NCBI GenBank assembly: GCA_013215055.1
Contig: JABSRQ010000010.1
Span: 1-64,000 of the forward strand
Reading direction: 5' to 3'
DNA from: Pseudomonadales bacterium
Lineage (GTDB): Bacteria > Pseudomonadota > Gammaproteobacteria > Pseudomonadales > DT-91
DNA: 64,000 nt
The position numbers were made by a program, and so were the translations under genes. A model generated the notes under the pieces. The model had not been told where the DNA came from, searched no databases, and worked only from the letters and a program-made list of their open reading frames with translations. This document shows, piece by piece, positions 36,956 through 47,576 of the stretch (the first letter of the stretch is position 1; each line of letters starts with the position of its first letter).

Positions 36956-37552
36956 ATGCAGTTGATTATCAAAACATTGATTATTGCACTAAGTGCCATC
37001 GTTATTTCAGCCTGTAGCACATCTACCCAATATGGTGATGCCCAGGCGGTTGAAACCGTTAACACCGATTTTGGTTCCACCGATTTACAAACTATCGCCG
37101 CTAAAATGGTGGATGATTTATTGATGTTCCCACCGATGATTGCGATCACCAGCAGTAAACGCCCGGTGATGTTTGTCGATAGAGTTAAAAACAAAACCAC
37201 CGAACATATCGATATGCAAAGCATCACCGATACGATCCAGTCTAAATTACTAAACTCGGGTAAATACCGTTTTATTGATATGGATGTGGTTAATGAAGTC
37301 GCCAACCAGATGGACTACCAAACAAAGTCAGGCATGGTTAACGAAGAGCATTCAGCCAAAATGGGTAAACAAATCGGGGCCGAATACATGCTGTACGGCA
37401 ACATGTCTTCTATCGTAAAACGTGATGGCAATACCACCGATGTTTATTATAAATTCACCTTGAAATTACTGCATCTTGAGTCGGGCATTCTGGAATGGTC
37501 TGCAGAAAAAGAGATTCGTAAAACCAAGGACAAACGTTGGTTCGGCTCTTAA
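36956..37552 (+). CDS. lpoB: Penicillin-binding protein activator LpoB
   Basis: A 198-aa outer-membrane lipoprotein that stimulates the peptidoglycan synthase PBP1b. Lipobox ISAC (Cys20), then a short linker and the LpoB fold: RPVMFVDRVKNKTTEHIDM, SITDTIQSKLLNSGKYRFID, GKQIGAEYMLYGNMSSIVKR and YKFTLKLLHLESGILEWSAE. Start ATG 36956 has AAGGA upstream. Its linker is short compared with enterobacterial LpoB. Confidence 0.92.
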   Translation: MQLIIKTLIIALSAIVISACSTSTQYGDAQAVETVNTDFGSTDLQTIAAKMVDDLLMFPPMIAITSSKRPVMFVDRVKNKTTEHIDMQSITDTIQSKLLNSGKYRFIDMDVVNEVANQMDYQTKSGMVNEEHSAKMGKQIGAEYMLYGNMSSIVKRDGNTTDVYYKFTLKLLHLESGILEWSAEKEIRKTKDKRWFGS

Positions 37553-37591
37553 TATTTAACACTTTTGCATTAGCGGGTCGTTATAAACCGG

Positions 37592-38539
37592 CTAATGTAA
37601 AAATGTCTTCACCGCCTGTAAAACCTCAGCCCGCATATCATCCGCCTCATTAACCAACTGATGATTAGCAGCTTCTATTATCACCTCTTCACAGTCACTA
37701 AAATGCTGCTTGATCGCCGGTAGATTATATTCCCACTGTACGGTGATATCTTTTAAACCCTGTACAATCAAGATCGGCGTATCACTCACACCTGAAGCTT
37801 CAAAATGAGGCTGCCATTTATCTAACGCATTAACCCAACTGGCCTTAATAACGCGAGACTGTAGAGGGTCTTTATGTTCCAGGAAGTAGACAAAATTCAC
37901 ATCCGCACTATTGGCCTGAAAATCCCGTTTTACCTGGCTTAAAAGATAGCGCCCTGCAAATAATAAGGCCTTAATGCCGACCCACTTTCTTGGCACAACC
38001 AGTGGCGCTAATAAAATCGCCTTTTCAAATTGATGCTGAGCATTATGTAATAAATAATCCATGCTGATCGAGCAACCCGTGCTCTGAGCTATCATATATC
38101 GCCGCCCCGTTAAAAAATCATCTGCCCGCTGTAATAAAGCCGTTAACACCTTTTGATAACAGTGAAAGTTGGCAATACCTGCACGTTCACCGGAAGACAA
38201 ACCATGGCCGGGTAAATCATAGGCCAGCACATTCAAACCCTGCGCTAATAATGCGTGAATTAAATGTTTATAAAGTCCCACATGATCCATATAACCGTGA
38301 GAAAGCACAACGCTGCCCACAGCATCAGGCACCTTAAAAAAATGCACAGCGATATCAAAGCCACCCAAGGCTTGTAGACCCAAATAATGTTGTACTCCGG
38401 TCTGCGCCATAGACTCAGAAAAGTGTATGCCGTAATAATTCAAATAAGCCGCAAATGGTTTTAAATCTTGCGCCTCTTCAATACAGACGTGCTGCCAATC
38501 AAATTTGGGTAAAACTGGGATAGACGATAAATCTAACAT
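37592..38539 (-). CDS. Alpha/beta hydrolase, lysophospholipase-like
   Basis: A 315-aa hydrolase. The nucleophile region is MIAQSTGCSISMDYLL (Ser in QSTGC, in place of GxSxG), the oxyanion region is VVLSHGYMDHVGLY, the acid is in VQGLKDITVQW and the His is in EAANHQLVNEA. The fold order and YDLPGHGLSSGERAGI resemble monoglyceride lipase/lysophospholipase L2. The elbow sequence Q-S-T-G-C departs from the consensus in its first glycine. A GTG at 38545 has a better-spaced ribosome site, so the start is uncertain by two codons. Confidence 0.85.
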   Translation of the reverse strand: MLDLSSIPVLPKFDWQHVCIEEAQDLKPFAAYLNYYGIHFSESMAQTGVQHYLGLQALGGFDIAVHFFKVPDAVGSVVLSHGYMDHVGLYKHLIHALLAQGLNVLAYDLPGHGLSSGERAGIANFHCYQKVLTALLQRADDFLTGRRYMIAQSTGCSISMDYLLHNAQHQFEKAILLAPLVVPRKWVGIKALLFAGRYLLSQVKRDFQANSADVNFVYFLEHKDPLQSRVIKASWVNALDKWQPHFEASGVSDTPILIVQGLKDITVQWEYNLPAIKQHFSDCEEVIIEAANHQLVNEADDMRAEVLQAVKTFLH

Positions 38540-38571
38540 AAACACTAAAATCCCATTAAATGGAGGACATA

Positions 38572-38607
38572 AAAAAAAGGTGTGGCTATTTTCATAGCCA
38601 CACCTTT
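38572..38607 (-). terminator. Rho-independent terminator of the tkt-epd-pgk-fba operon
   Basis: A perfect 14-bp stem (AAAGGTGTGGCTAT / ATAGCCACACCTTT) with a 4-nt loop, followed on the minus strand by eight T residues, 40 bp after the fba stop. Confidence 0.9.
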
Positions 38608-38646
38608 ATCTTAATTTCTCAATGCCTATATGGCAATGTACCGCTA

Positions 38647-39711
38647 TTAAGAAATTTTGGCTGCCAACTCGCCAGATTCGTAACGTAAGTACATATCATC
38701 CAGGCAAATGGCTGTCATCTTGCTAGCATTGCCCGCCGTGCCAAACGCTTCAAAACGATTGATAACAATCTCAGTCATCGCCTTGGTGGTTTCAGCTAAA
38801 TATTTACGTGGATCAAATTCAGCAGGATTTTGCGCCAGGAAGCGACGTACTGCACCGGTTGATGCTAAACGTAAATCGGTGTCGATATTGATCTTACGTA
38901 CACCGTGCTTGATACCTTCAACAATTTGCTCAACCGGCACACCGTAAGTTTCAGGAATCTCGCCACCAAATTCATTGATCACCGCCAACCATTCCTGTGG
39001 CACTGAAGAAGAACCGTGCATAACAAGGTGCGTATTAGGAATACGTTTGTGGATCTCCTTAATAAGATCAATCGCCAAGATGTCACCGGTAGGAGGTCTA
39101 GAGAACTTATAAGCACCGTGTGACGTACCACAGGCAATCGCTAACGCATCCACCTGCGTTTTTTGCACAAAGTCAGCCGCTTCTTCTGGATCAGTTAACA
39201 TCTGTTCCTTAGTCAGTTTACCTACCGCGCCAACACCATCTTCTTCACCGGCTTCACCGGTTTCTAAAGAACCCAGACAACCTAATTCGCCTTCTACAGA
39301 CACACCACAGGCGTGAGCCATTTCTACCGTGCGCTTGGTTACGTCTACATTGTATTCATAGCTTGATGGGGTTTTACCGTCTGCTTCTAAAGAGCCATCC
39401 ATCATTACCGAAGAGAAGCCTAACTGAATTGAACGCTGGCAGATGTCCGGAGACGTGCCGTGATCCTGATGCATGCAAACAGGAATATGTGGCCATTCTT
39501 CGATTGCCGCTAAAATCAGGTGACGCAAGAAAGGTGCACCTGCGTATTTACGTGCGCCAGCAGAGGCCTGCACGATAACCGGAGAATCGGTTTTGTCAGC
39601 GGCGATCATAATCGCACGCATTTGCTCCAGGTTGTTTACATTAAAAGCTGGCACGCCATAGCCGTATTCGGCTGCGTGATCCAGTATCTGTCTCATGGAA
39701 ATCAATGCCAT
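38647..39711 (-). CDS. fba: Fructose-bisphosphate aldolase, class II
   Basis: A 354-aa zinc aldolase that cleaves or forms fructose 1,6-bisphosphate (and may act on sedoheptulose bisphosphate). Metal-binding residues are seen in [11 protein letters not shown] (His81, Asp83, His84) and [10 protein letters not shown]; the SCG-like loop is [14 protein letters not shown]. The length and the [20 protein letters not shown] segment fit the type found in Pseudomonas and Calvin-cycle bacteria. It is the last gene of the sugar-phosphate operon, 31 bp after pgk. Confidence 0.97.
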   Translation of the reverse strand: MALISMRQILDHAAEYGYGVPAFNVNNLEQMRAIMIAADKTDSPVIVQASAGARKYAGAPFLRHLILAAIEEWPHIPVCMHQDHGTSPDICQRSIQLGFSSVMMDGSLEADGKTPSSYEYNVDVTKRTVEMAHACGVSVEGELGCLGSLETGEAGEEDGVGAVGKLTKEQMLTDPEEAADFVQKTQVDALAIACGTSHGAYKFSRPPTGDILAIDLIKEIHKRIPNTHLVMHGSSSVPQEWLAVINEFGGEIPETYGVPVEQIVEGIKHGVRKINIDTDLRLASTGAVRRFLAQNPAEFDPRKYLAETTKAMTEIVINRFEAFGTAGNASKMTAICLDDMYLRYESGELAAKIS

Positions 39712-39742
39712 TTTATCTCTCCGCTTCTATTCTCAGTAATAA

Positions 39743-40936
39743 TTAATCAGCTGCGCGTGTTTTTAACATCGCAACTGCAGGTAATTCTTTGCCTTCTACA
39801 TATTCCAAGAAAGCGCCGCCGCCTGTGGAAATATAAGAGACTTTATCTTTAATATTGTATTTATCAACCGCGGCTAGCGTATCGCCACCACCGGCGATAG
39901 AGAAACCTTCGCTGTCGGCAATAGCTTGTGCCAAGGCTTTAGTGCCTTCACCAAATTGATCAAATTCAAATACGCCTACCGGGCCGTTCCAGATAATGGT
40001 TTTCGCGTTTTTGATAATTTCAGCCAGCTGTGCAGAAGTATCCGGGCCTATATCAAAAATCATATCATCTTCAAGCACATCGCCAGAGGCTTTTAATGTC
40101 GCTTCGGCCGATTCTGAAAATGCCTTACCGGTAATAACATCTGTGGGTACAGGAATGGCGGTTTTTTCCATCAAAGCTTTGGCATTGGGGATCAGGCTCT
40201 CTTCATATAAAGACTTACCCACCGGTTTGCCCATCGCCGCTAAAAACGTATTGGCGATTCCGCCACCGACAATGATTTGATCACAGATATCCGCCAGACT
40301 TTCTAATACGGTTAACTTGGTAGAAACTTTAGAGCCACCCACAATAGCCACCATGGGGCGTGCAGGTTTATCCAGGGCTTTTTCAAGGGCATCCAACTCA
40401 CCCGCCAATAAAGGGCCTGCACAGGCAACTTTAGCAAATTTAGCTACACCATGAGTTGAGGCCTGCGCTCTATGTGCGGTGCCAAACGCATCCATCACAT
40501 ACACATCACATAGCTTTGCGTATTGCTTAGATAAATCTTCGGCGTCTTTTTTCTCACCGACATTAAAACGTACGTTCTCTAATAAAACCACTTCACCGGC
40601 CTCAACCGCCACAGTGCTTTCAAGATAATCGCTTACTAATGTTACATCTTGCTTTAGCGCTTGGCTTAAATAGTTAGCAACCGGGGCGAGAGTGAATGCA
40701 GCATTTTCTTCATTTGAGCCACCTTCAACCGGGCGGCCTAAATGCGACATAATAATAACCGAAGCACCTGCCTCTAACGCCATCTTAATGGTTGGGATTG
40801 AAGCGAGAATACGGGCATCGCTAGTCACATTACCCTCTTTAACCGGTACGTTTAAATCCTGACGAATCAGAACACGTTTACCTTTTAATTCACCGCCCTG
40901 TGCCAGTGTCGTCATGCTTTTTACTGCAAGCGTCAT
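39743..40936 (-). CDS. pgk: Phosphoglycerate kinase
   Basis: A 397-aa glycolytic kinase transferring phosphate between 1,3-bisphosphoglycerate and ADP. Signatures are [51 protein letters not shown]-type [13 protein letters not shown] and the C-terminal [15 protein letters not shown]. The start overlaps the epd stop by 4 bp; an internal ATG seven codons in is a possible alternative start. Confidence 0.97.
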   Translation of the reverse strand: MTLAVKSMTTLAQGGELKGKRVLIRQDLNVPVKEGNVTSDARILASIPTIKMALEAGASVIIMSHLGRPVEGGSNEENAAFTLAPVANYLSQALKQDVTLVSDYLESTVAVEAGEVVLLENVRFNVGEKKDAEDLSKQYAKLCDVYVMDAFGTAHRAQASTHGVAKFAKVACAGPLLAGELDALEKALDKPARPMVAIVGGSKVSTKLTVLESLADICDQIIVGGGIANTFLAAMGKPVGKSLYEESLIPNAKALMEKTAIPVPTDVITGKAFSESAEATLKASGDVLEDDMIFDIGPDTSAQLAEIIKNAKTIIWNGPVGVFEFDQFGEGTKALAQAIADSEGFSIAGGGDTLAAVDKYNIKDKVSYISTGGGAFLEYVEGKELPAVAMLKTRAAD

Positions 40937-41988
40937 GATGCTTTTTCCATTGGATTATTATTTATTACAAGATCTAAATGCTGTAAATTCTGTAAATGCG
41001 CGGCTACATCCAACATCCGGTTGGCGTAGGCCCATTCATTATCAAACCAGATAAACAGCTTTAATAAACGTCCACCACTGACCCGAGTTTGTGTGCCATC
41101 AACAATACAGGAGCGGGCATCGTGATTAAAATCTATCGAGGCCAGCGGCTGATCGTTAAAGCCGATAATAGCAGGCAAACTTTGGGCATAGTGTTGTAAA
41201 AGTGTATTCACCGCCGCAACCGAAACATCCTCCTTTACCACCACAGAGATATCCAGAGCCGAGACATTAACGGTGGGAATACGAATCGCCTGAGCCGATA
41301 ACAGACCTGTTAACTCGGGCAGAAAACGCTCAATACCTTTTGCCAAGCCGGTATCTACCGGAATCATCGATTGACTGGCACTGCGGGTTTTACGTAAATC
41401 GGTAGCATGGTAGGCATCAATCACCGGTTGATCATTCATCGCCGAATGAATCGTGGTAATCGATGCAGAGCTAATACCGAAGTGGTCATTAATCAGCTTT
41501 AATACCGGCACCGATGCATTTGTGGTGCAGGAGGCATTGGAGATAATGTAATCATCACTGTGTAACAACGCCTCGTTCACACCAAAAACAACGGTTCTAT
41601 CCACATCCGACTCCAGCGCCGGCTGTGAAAACAGCACTTTTTTAGCGCCATTTTGCAGATGGTGCTCAGCGGTCTCTCTATCGGTAAAAGTGCCACTGCA
41701 TTCCAGCACACAATCAACATCGGGCCAGCGAATATCAGCAATGTTTTGATGATGACTCAATGCAATAGACTGACCATCAATCGACAAACAGTCATGCGCC
41801 ACACTCACCTGCCCCGGAAAACGCCCGTGGGTAGAATCGAAGCGGGTCAGATGGCAGATAGTTTCACAATCGGCAGGCTCATTAATGGCGATAATCTGCA
41901 TCTGCCCTTTTAAAACGTCAGATTCAGACAAGGCACGCAGAACCGAGCGCCCTATACGTCCATAACCATTAATTGCCAGTCGATACAT
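40933..41988 (-). CDS. epd: Erythrose-4-phosphate dehydrogenase (GAPDH family)
   Basis: A 351-aa NAD-dependent dehydrogenase. The Rossmann start is [17 protein letters not shown], catalytic Cys154 is in [10 protein letters not shown] and His181 in [10 protein letters not shown]. The [20 protein letters not shown] block resembles Epd (erythrose 4-phosphate to erythronate 4-phosphate, vitamin B6 route) more than glycolytic GapA. Its position between tkt and pgk is that of Pseudomonas epd. A GAPDH side role cannot be excluded. Confidence 0.92.
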   Translation of the reverse strand: MYRLAINGYGRIGRSVLRALSESDVLKGQMQIIAINEPADCETICHLTRFDSTHGRFPGQVSVAHDCLSIDGQSIALSHHQNIADIRWPDVDCVLECSGTFTDRETAEHHLQNGAKKVLFSQPALESDVDRTVVFGVNEALLHSDDYIISNASCTTNASVPVLKLINDHFGISSASITTIHSAMNDQPVIDAYHATDLRKTRSASQSMIPVDTGLAKGIERFLPELTGLLSAQAIRIPTVNVSALDISVVVKEDVSVAAVNTLLQHYAQSLPAIIGFNDQPLASIDFNHDARSCIVDGTQTRVSGGRLLKLFIWFDNEWAYANRMLDVAAHLQNLQHLDLVINNNPMEKAS

Positions 41989-41998
41989 CAGTGATGGC

Positions 41999-43999
41999 TC
42001 AAATATCTAATAAAGCTTCAGCGTCTGTAACAATACGCTCAACCGTAAAACCAAAGAATTTAAACAAATCACTGGCAGGTGCGGATTCACCAAAGGTATC
42101 CATACCTACAATACGGCCGTCTAAACCGACATATTTATACCAGAAGTCGGCGATGCCAGCTTCTATAGCGATACGCGGTAATACTTCTAACGGCAGTACA
42201 CTTTGCTTGTACTCACCGTCTTGGGCATCAAACAATTCAGTACAAGGCATGGATACAACACGCACTTTTTTGCCTTTGGCGGTTAATTCTTTTTGTGCAT
42301 CAATGGCTAATTGCACTTCAGAACCGGTAGCCATCAAGATCAACTCAGGCATGCCTTCACAATCCAATAAGATATAACCACCCTTGGCAATATTAGCGAC
42401 TTGGGCTTCATCTCTAGGCTGACATTCCAGCGCCTGACGCGAGAAGATTAACGCCGATGGGCCGTCGATTTTCTCAATCGCTGATTTCCACGCTACCGCA
42501 GATTCAACGGTGTCACAGGGACGCCAGGTATTTAAATTAGGGGTGTAACGTAGGCTGGCAATTTGCTCAACTGGCTGATGAGTAGGACCATCTTCACCCA
42601 GACCAATAGAGTCATGGGTATAAACAAAGATAGAACGTTTCTTCATCAAGGCTGCCATACGCACTGCATTACGGGCGTATTCCATAAACATCAGGAACGT
42701 AGCGCCGTAGGGCACTAAACCACCGTGTAAGGTGATACCGTTCATCATTGCACTCATCGCAAATTCACGTACGCCGTAATACACATAGTTGCCAGAAGCA
42801 TCTTTAGCATTGATGCCTTTACAACCATTCCATAAGGTCAGGTTAGAAGCGGCTAAATCGGCAGAGCCGCCTAATAGCTCCGGTAACATCGGGCCAAAGG
42901 CGTTTAAGGTATTTTGTGAAGCTTTACGTGATGCAATTTTCTCTGCTGCCGCCTGGCATTCTTTAATGTATTTATCCGCATCGGCAGAGAAGTTCTCAGG
43001 TAATTCACCGGCAGTACGACGTTTAAATTCAGTCGCAAGCTCTGGGTAAGCCGCAGCATAGGCTGCAAATTTAACATCCCATGCAGATTCCGCAGCTTGG
43101 CCTTTTTCCTGTGCATTCCATCCGGCGTAAACATCTTCAGGAATCTCAAACGGTGCATGTTTCCAACCAATGGTTTCACGCACTAATGCGATCTCATCAT
43201 CACCTAAAGGTGCACCATGACAATCTTCCTTGCCTTCTTTATTCGGTGAACCTTTACCGATAATAGTTTTACAACAAATAATCGTTGGGCGTGTGTCATC
43301 GGCTTTTGCCGCATCAATCGCTGCTCTTAATGCATCGGTATCATGGCCATCAACCGCAGGAATGACCTGCCAGCCGTAAGCTTCAAAACGCTTAGGTGTA
43401 TCGTCGGTGAACCAGCCTTCCACTTCACCATCAATAGAAATGCCATTATCATCGTAGAACGCAATCAGCTTTCCTAAACCTAAGGTGCCGGCCAAAGAAC
43501 AGGCTTCATGTGAGATACCTTCCATCAAACAGCCATCACCCATAAATACATAGGTGCTGTGATCAACGATGTCATGCCCTTCTTTATTAAACTGATCCGC
43601 CATGATCTTTTCAGCCAACGCCATGCCTACACCGTTGGTGAGCCCCTGACCTAAAGGCCCAGTGGTGGTTTCAATACCCGGCGCATAACCGTATTCCGGA
43701 TGACCTGGAGTTTTGGAGTGCAATTGACGGAAATTTTGTAGATCTTCAATGCTTAGATCGTAACCCGCTAGATGTAATAGCGAATAAATTAACATAGAGC
43801 CGTGACCATTGGATAAGATAAAGCGGTCGCGGTCGGCCCATTCTGGATTCTCTGGGTTATGTTTTAAATAATCATTCCATAATACTTCGGCGATATCTGC
43901 CATGCCCATAGGTGCACCGGGGTGACCCGATTTGGCTTTTTGCACGGCATCCATAGACAAAGCGCGAATTGCATTAGCGAGATCAGAACGAGAGGCCAT
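41999..43999 (-). CDS. tkt: Transketolase
   Basis: A 666-aa thiamine-diphosphate enzyme moving two-carbon units between sugar phosphates. The N-terminus reads [20 protein letters not shown], the ThDP/Mg motif is [13 protein letters not shown] ... [12 protein letters not shown] and the C-terminal part has [20 protein letters not shown]. Full length. It heads the tkt-epd-pgk-fba operon (10 bp before epd). Confidence 0.98.
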   Translation of the reverse strand: MASRSDLANAIRALSMDAVQKAKSGHPGAPMGMADIAEVLWNDYLKHNPENPEWADRDRFILSNGHGSMLIYSLLHLAGYDLSIEDLQNFRQLHSKTPGHPEYGYAPGIETTTGPLGQGLTNGVGMALAEKIMADQFNKEGHDIVDHSTYVFMGDGCLMEGISHEACSLAGTLGLGKLIAFYDDNGISIDGEVEGWFTDDTPKRFEAYGWQVIPAVDGHDTDALRAAIDAAKADDTRPTIICCKTIIGKGSPNKEGKEDCHGAPLGDDEIALVRETIGWKHAPFEIPEDVYAGWNAQEKGQAAESAWDVKFAAYAAAYPELATEFKRRTAGELPENFSADADKYIKECQAAAEKIASRKASQNTLNAFGPMLPELLGGSADLAASNLTLWNGCKGINAKDASGNYVYYGVREFAMSAMMNGITLHGGLVPYGATFLMFMEYARNAVRMAALMKKRSIFVYTHDSIGLGEDGPTHQPVEQIASLRYTPNLNTWRPCDTVESAVAWKSAIEKIDGPSALIFSRQALECQPRDEAQVANIAKGGYILLDCEGMPELILMATGSEVQLAIDAQKELTAKGKKVRVVSMPCTELFDAQDGEYKQSVLPLEVLPRIAIEAGIADFWYKYVGLDGRIVGMDTFGESAPASDLFKFFGFTVERIVTDAEALLDI

Positions 44000-44365
44000 T
44001 GAAAGCTCCAGTTGAGTTTTTGACGGAATAAGGGGCGCGTATTTTCCCGCTTTTGACGATCAAGTGCAATTGAAAGCGGTGCATTCTTATCATTTTATCA
44101 ATGATATTGGCTAAATAAGCCTGAACTGATCACAAATGCCATCAACATCTACACGCCATAAACATTTATGTAGATATTTATACAGGCTTTAAATAAACCT
44201 GATTTCAGCCCCCGCTCCCTGCCCAGCATTTTTTACCACTCCATATTTAATAAAAATATATCCAATCTCATTGGCTAAGCTGTCAAGAAAATAGATTCAA
44301 TTAACGTTGAGCTACTAAGATTTCAAACCCTCCTGCACTATTAAGCACAAAGGTCTAATTCGAGC
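44000..44365. other. Intergenic region upstream of tkt
   Basis: 366 bp with no ORF of note. On the minus strand a TTGCAC-17 bp-GAAAAT pair about 60 bp before tkt is a weak promoter candidate. I see no riboswitch or repeat. Confidence 0.4.
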
Positions 44366-44947
44366 TTATTCTTCTTGTGCTGTACGATTCATCAACAGCA
44401 CATACACCGAGAAAATCAGCGATAAAATCAAAATAGATATTTCGATCTGATCAACCACATCAAAATTAATCGCAAATGCACTCCAAATGCCGGATGGTGA
44501 TAAATCCATCTGTAAGCTCTCTACGGTAAAACCTAAACTAGGGCCTATCATCGCCATCATAAAATGCCCTGCTCTTGGGAGGAAATTAGACAATACGATA
44601 AGAAAAAATATCATCGAGGCACCATGAAAGGTTTGTTTAAATATCTCCCCTAAGGCCTTAGATGAGGCACTTTCTCTATGCCCATTAAGACTCGTCGACA
44701 TGATATTAAGCAACTGAGCGGCTAAAATGGAAAACTCCATCACAATGATAACCGAGTCGGCAAACAATCCCAGGTAGTAGTAAAAAATGGCGATCAAAGA
44801 AAAAACAATAAAGCTCTGAAACACGGCTAGCTGATCCGTTTCTTTTTCACCTCGAATAAGCTCTGCCCATAACACATCCACCATCCAGCTATGTGCTGCC
44901 TCCACCTGAAAAACAATATATTGAATAAGACCGATGATAAAATTCAT
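44366..44947 (-). CDS. Hypothetical membrane protein
   Basis: A 193-aa protein with about four hydrophobic segments (residues ~1-15, ~46-66, ~112-140 and ~165-187). A soluble stretch in the middle (NIMSTSLNGHRESASSKALG) separates the pairs. No family is recognised. It diverges from the DUF4034 gene, and both genes interrupt the otherwise conserved neighbourhood of tkt and metK. Confidence 0.65.
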   Translation of the reverse strand: MNFIIGLIQYIVFQVEAAHSWMVDVLWAELIRGEKETDQLAVFQSFIVFSLIAIFYYYLGLFADSVIIVMEFSILAAQLLNIMSTSLNGHRESASSKALGEIFKQTFHGASMIFFLIVLSNFLPRAGHFMMAMIGPSLGFTVESLQMDLSPSGIWSAFAINFDVVDQIEISILILSLIFSVYVLLMNRTAQEE

Positions 44948-45085
44948 GAAGCTATTGACCTATGCTTTAGGTTTTTATTAGCGCTAGATTACAGCGTTAT
45001 AATAATGCTGGAGTATCATAACTATTTCGCTCTACACATGATTATGTAACCATGGGCCATTATTATGGAAGGACCGGTTTATACC

Positions 45086-46546
45086 ATGGCGGATGCAAAA
45101 GTGTGGAAAGTTTTTAGTGAAGGCCAAATACAGGCTAACGCTGAATACACTATCGTTTTAGAAAAACTGCAACGTCATTTTAAAGTCAGTCCTGATAAAG
45201 CCAGCTCATTACTTGCCGATGACCGTGTATTAATTAAATCTTGTGGCTGCGAAGCCGAAGCCAATAAATACCTTAACGCGCTGCAATCTATAGGTTTGCT
45301 CGCCAGCATAGATTCCCCACCCTCGCCAATCGCTTTATCCATCACTCCTATAGAAACCGATATAACACCCAACTTTAACGTAAGCGCTATATCAAGCGCT
45401 ATAATGACATGCCCTAAATGCGGAACAGAACAAGCGAAAAAGGCTGAATGTGCCTCTTGTGGCATCATTATTGTGAAATATAATGAAAAACTCGCCCAGA
45501 TATCTACTGAACAAGATGAAGATAACACACCAAGCTCACCCACACCTTTTGCCCGGTTACAAAGCCCGCCAATGATGATTGCGAGTGTCATCATCATTTT
45601 TCTAGTGACCATCTTCATAACAGCCTCACCGCAAGGTTCTACCATAGGTTCTTCAGCACTCTCGCAACAGCAATTAGAGCGCCTGAAATATGCCCGAGGT
45701 TTACCTTCCTCATCTGCCGATGAAGTGAGACAGTTACTAGCGAACAAAGATTATACGGAACTGGAATATGAGCTGAATAACATGTTAGATGCATTGAAAC
45801 ATGATATCCAATGGGAATACCCCATCATGAAAATCTTTGATCAGTTATCCAGTGAACAAGGCATTCAGGAAAGTTACCTTAATGACTGGATAGACAACAC
45901 TGACAGCGACTTAAGTTATTTAGCCAGAGCTTATTTCTACACCAATGAAGGTTGGATTAGCCGAGGAAGTAAATATGCAGCAGAGACCTCCAGCGAACAA
46001 ATGGCGGCATTCAAAAACTATCATGCCGAGGCCTATGATGATTTTATGTGGGTAAAATCCAGAGGTAAGGCTTTGCTGCCCTTATATGCTGGGCTTGTGG
46101 AAATCTCACGGTCTCAACAACAGCTTAATGCTCGCACGATTCTCGACGAGGCCATTCAACACTACCCTGCAGGCTTTTCTTTCAGAAAACAGTATGCCAT
46201 TAGCCTGATGCCTAAGTGGTCGGGCAGTCAAAGCCAGCAAGAAGCATTTGCGCAAGAGACCGAGGCGTATATCCCGTTAAACCCAAGGCTCAGCGTTATT
46301 TTAGGTTATCAAGCAGCCGAGCTAGGCAGACAGGCTAAAAATAATAAAAACATGGGCCGCTGCATCAAACGCTACAACGAAGCCCTGTCCTATGGTGTTA
46401 CCGCTTTATGGCTGCATAAAAGAGCCTACTGCCTGATGAAAGATGAACAATACGAAGCGGCTGTGGCCAATGCAGATTTGTCATTACAACTTGAACATCA
46501 CCAGCATGTGGTACAAATCAGGCAATATTCAGCCCATAAAATTTAA
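45086..46546 (+). CDS. Zinc-ribbon membrane protein with DUF4034-like domain
   Basis: A 486-aa protein. The N-terminal ~70 residues (KVWKVFSEGQIQANAEYTIV, RHFKVSPDKASSLLADDRVL) resemble the small alpha/beta domain seen in front of other gammaproteobacterial membrane proteins. A four-cysteine zinc ribbon follows (CPKCGTEQAKKAECASCGII), then one TM helix (MMIASVIIIFLVTIFITA) and a periplasmic helical DUF4034-like repeat domain (~200-486, with RGSKYAAETSSEQMAAFKNY). I start at ATG 45086 because GGAAGGA lies upstream; ATG 45065 lacks a ribosome site. Function is unknown; the layout suggests sensing or scaffolding. Confidence 0.78.
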   Translation: MADAKVWKVFSEGQIQANAEYTIVLEKLQRHFKVSPDKASSLLADDRVLIKSCGCEAEANKYLNALQSIGLLASIDSPPSPIALSITPIETDITPNFNVSAISSAIMTCPKCGTEQAKKAECASCGIIIVKYNEKLAQISTEQDEDNTPSSPTPFARLQSPPMMIASVIIIFLVTIFITASPQGSTIGSSALSQQQLERLKYARGLPSSSADEVRQLLANKDYTELEYELNNMLDALKHDIQWEYPIMKIFDQLSSEQGIQESYLNDWIDNTDSDLSYLARAYFYTNEGWISRGSKYAAETSSEQMAAFKNYHAEAYDDFMWVKSRGKALLPLYAGLVEISRSQQQLNARTILDEAIQHYPAGFSFRKQYAISLMPKWSGSQSQQEAFAQETEAYIPLNPRLSVILGYQAAELGRQAKNNKNMGRCIKRYNEALSYGVTALWLHKRAYCLMKDEQYEAAVANADLSLQLEHHQHVVQIRQYSAHKI

Positions 46547-46565
46547 TCTGTACTTGCCGTATTAA

Positions 46566-46703
46566 CTACTGCTTTTCGCTATTTTGCGGCATGCTATTTT
46601 GCGGTTCAACAATCTGACGGCTATCCAGCGTTGAGGCCCACCAGCCAAACCACACAACTAATACCACAATCAAAAACACTAAAAAATAGATATAGCCTTT
46701 CAA
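46566..46703 (-). CDS. Small single-pass membrane protein (45 aa)
   Basis: A short ORF with TTG start 5 nt after a perfect GGAGG ribosome site. A single hydrophobic helix (residues ~3-22: GYIYFLVFLIVVLVVWFGWW) is followed by a polar tail with PQNSMPQNSEKQ, a small internal repeat. It is antisense-free and lies in the gap between the DUF4034 gene and endonuclease I. An upstream GTG at 46709 is in frame but overlaps the ribosome site. No homologue is recognised. Confidence 0.5.
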   Translation of the reverse strand: MKGYIYFLVFLIVVLVVWFGWWASTLDSRQIVEPQNSMPQNSEKQ

Positions 46704-46798
46704 ACTCACCTCCAATGACAACATAAACAATGTTCGGCATAATAAGTCCTTAATCGAATAAAAACACGCCCCATTTATTACTAAATGCTTTAATAGTT

Positions 46799-47515
46799 AT
46801 GTTCCATCGTTTTTCTCTTCTTACATTAAGCCTGCTTCTATCTACACTTCTTAGCTCTGCAAGTATTGCCAATGTACCTCAATCATTTAGCCAGGCTAAA
46901 CGCTTGGCCGTGGATATTTATATTGATCATCAAAGCTCTTTCTATTGTGGCTGCGATATTCAGTGGCAAGGTAAACGCGGCCTACCCGATTTAAACAGCT
47001 GCCATTATCAGGTACGTAAACAAGAAAAACGCGCCAATCGTATTGAATGGGAACACGTTGTGCCCGCCTGGCAATTTGGCCATCAACTACAATGCTGGCA
47101 ACAAGGCGGACGGAAAAACTGTAAGAAAAATAATAGCCTATTCAAAAAAATGGAAGCCGATTTACACAACCTAGTACCCACCATAGGCGAAGTTAATGGT
47201 GATAGATCCAATTACCGGTTTAGCGACTGGAACGGAAAACCTAAGCAATACGGCCAATGTGAGATGGTGGTTGATTTTAAACAACGCAAAGTACAGCCAC
47301 CTATTGCGGCACGTGGCAGTATCGCCCTCAGCTATTTATATATGCAACAGCGTTACGATATAAAACTTTCACCCTCACAACTCAAACTCTATAACACATG
47401 GAATAAAAGTCACCCGGTTGATGCGTGGGAATGTGAACGTAACCGGCGTATCAGGGCTATTCAGCTTAACAGCAATCACTTTGTGCAAAACCTATGTGAA
47501 TCTAAACGCGGTTAA
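46799..47515 (+). CDS. endA: Endonuclease I (secreted DNase)
   Basis: A 238-aa nuclease with a signal peptide (~1-24, [14 protein letters not shown]). The His-Me-finger core is intact: [20 protein letters not shown] with the catalytic His, and [20 protein letters not shown] with the metal-binding Asn. Cysteine-rich insertions suit periplasmic or secreted enzymes such as Vvn and EndA. It degrades extracellular or periplasmic DNA. Convergent with no operon partner. Confidence 0.93.
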   Translation: MFHRFSLLTLSLLLSTLLSSASIANVPQSFSQAKRLAVDIYIDHQSSFYCGCDIQWQGKRGLPDLNSCHYQVRKQEKRANRIEWEHVVPAWQFGHQLQCWQQGGRKNCKKNNSLFKKMEADLHNLVPTIGEVNGDRSNYRFSDWNGKPKQYGQCEMVVDFKQRKVQPPIAARGSIALSYLYMQQRYDIKLSPSQLKLYNTWNKSHPVDAWECERNRRIRAIQLNSNHFVQNLCESKRG

Positions 47516-47522
47516 TCATTCA

Positions 47523-47552
47523 AAGCTATATCAAAATATTTTGATATAGCTT
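47523..47552. promoter_or_regulatory. Perfect 30-bp palindromic operator (SahR-like site)
   Basis: Half-site AAGCTATATCAAAAT is followed immediately by its exact reverse complement. It overlaps the -35 box of the downstream ArsR-type regulator, the classic place for an autorepressor. ArsR-family SahR proteins controlling the methionine cycle bind ATATCAA-like palindromes as I recall them, which fits, but binding here is inferred. Confidence 0.8.
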
Positions 47553-47569
47553 CATTCTACTGCTACACT
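47541..47569 (+). promoter_or_regulatory. Promoter of the methionine-cycle operon, apparently leaderless
   Basis: TTGATA and TACACT with a 17-bp spacer. The predicted start of transcription, 7-8 nt after the -10, coincides with the A of the ATG at 47577, and no ribosome site precedes that codon. Confidence 0.65.
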
Positions 47570-47576
47570 TGCGCGC

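Noticed and set aside
37568-37597. Hairpin between lpoB and the alpha/beta hydrolase as bidirectional terminator
   Set aside because: The stem CATTAGC/GCTAATG has a mismatch and flanking T and A runs that extend the stem rather than form a T tract after it on either strand.
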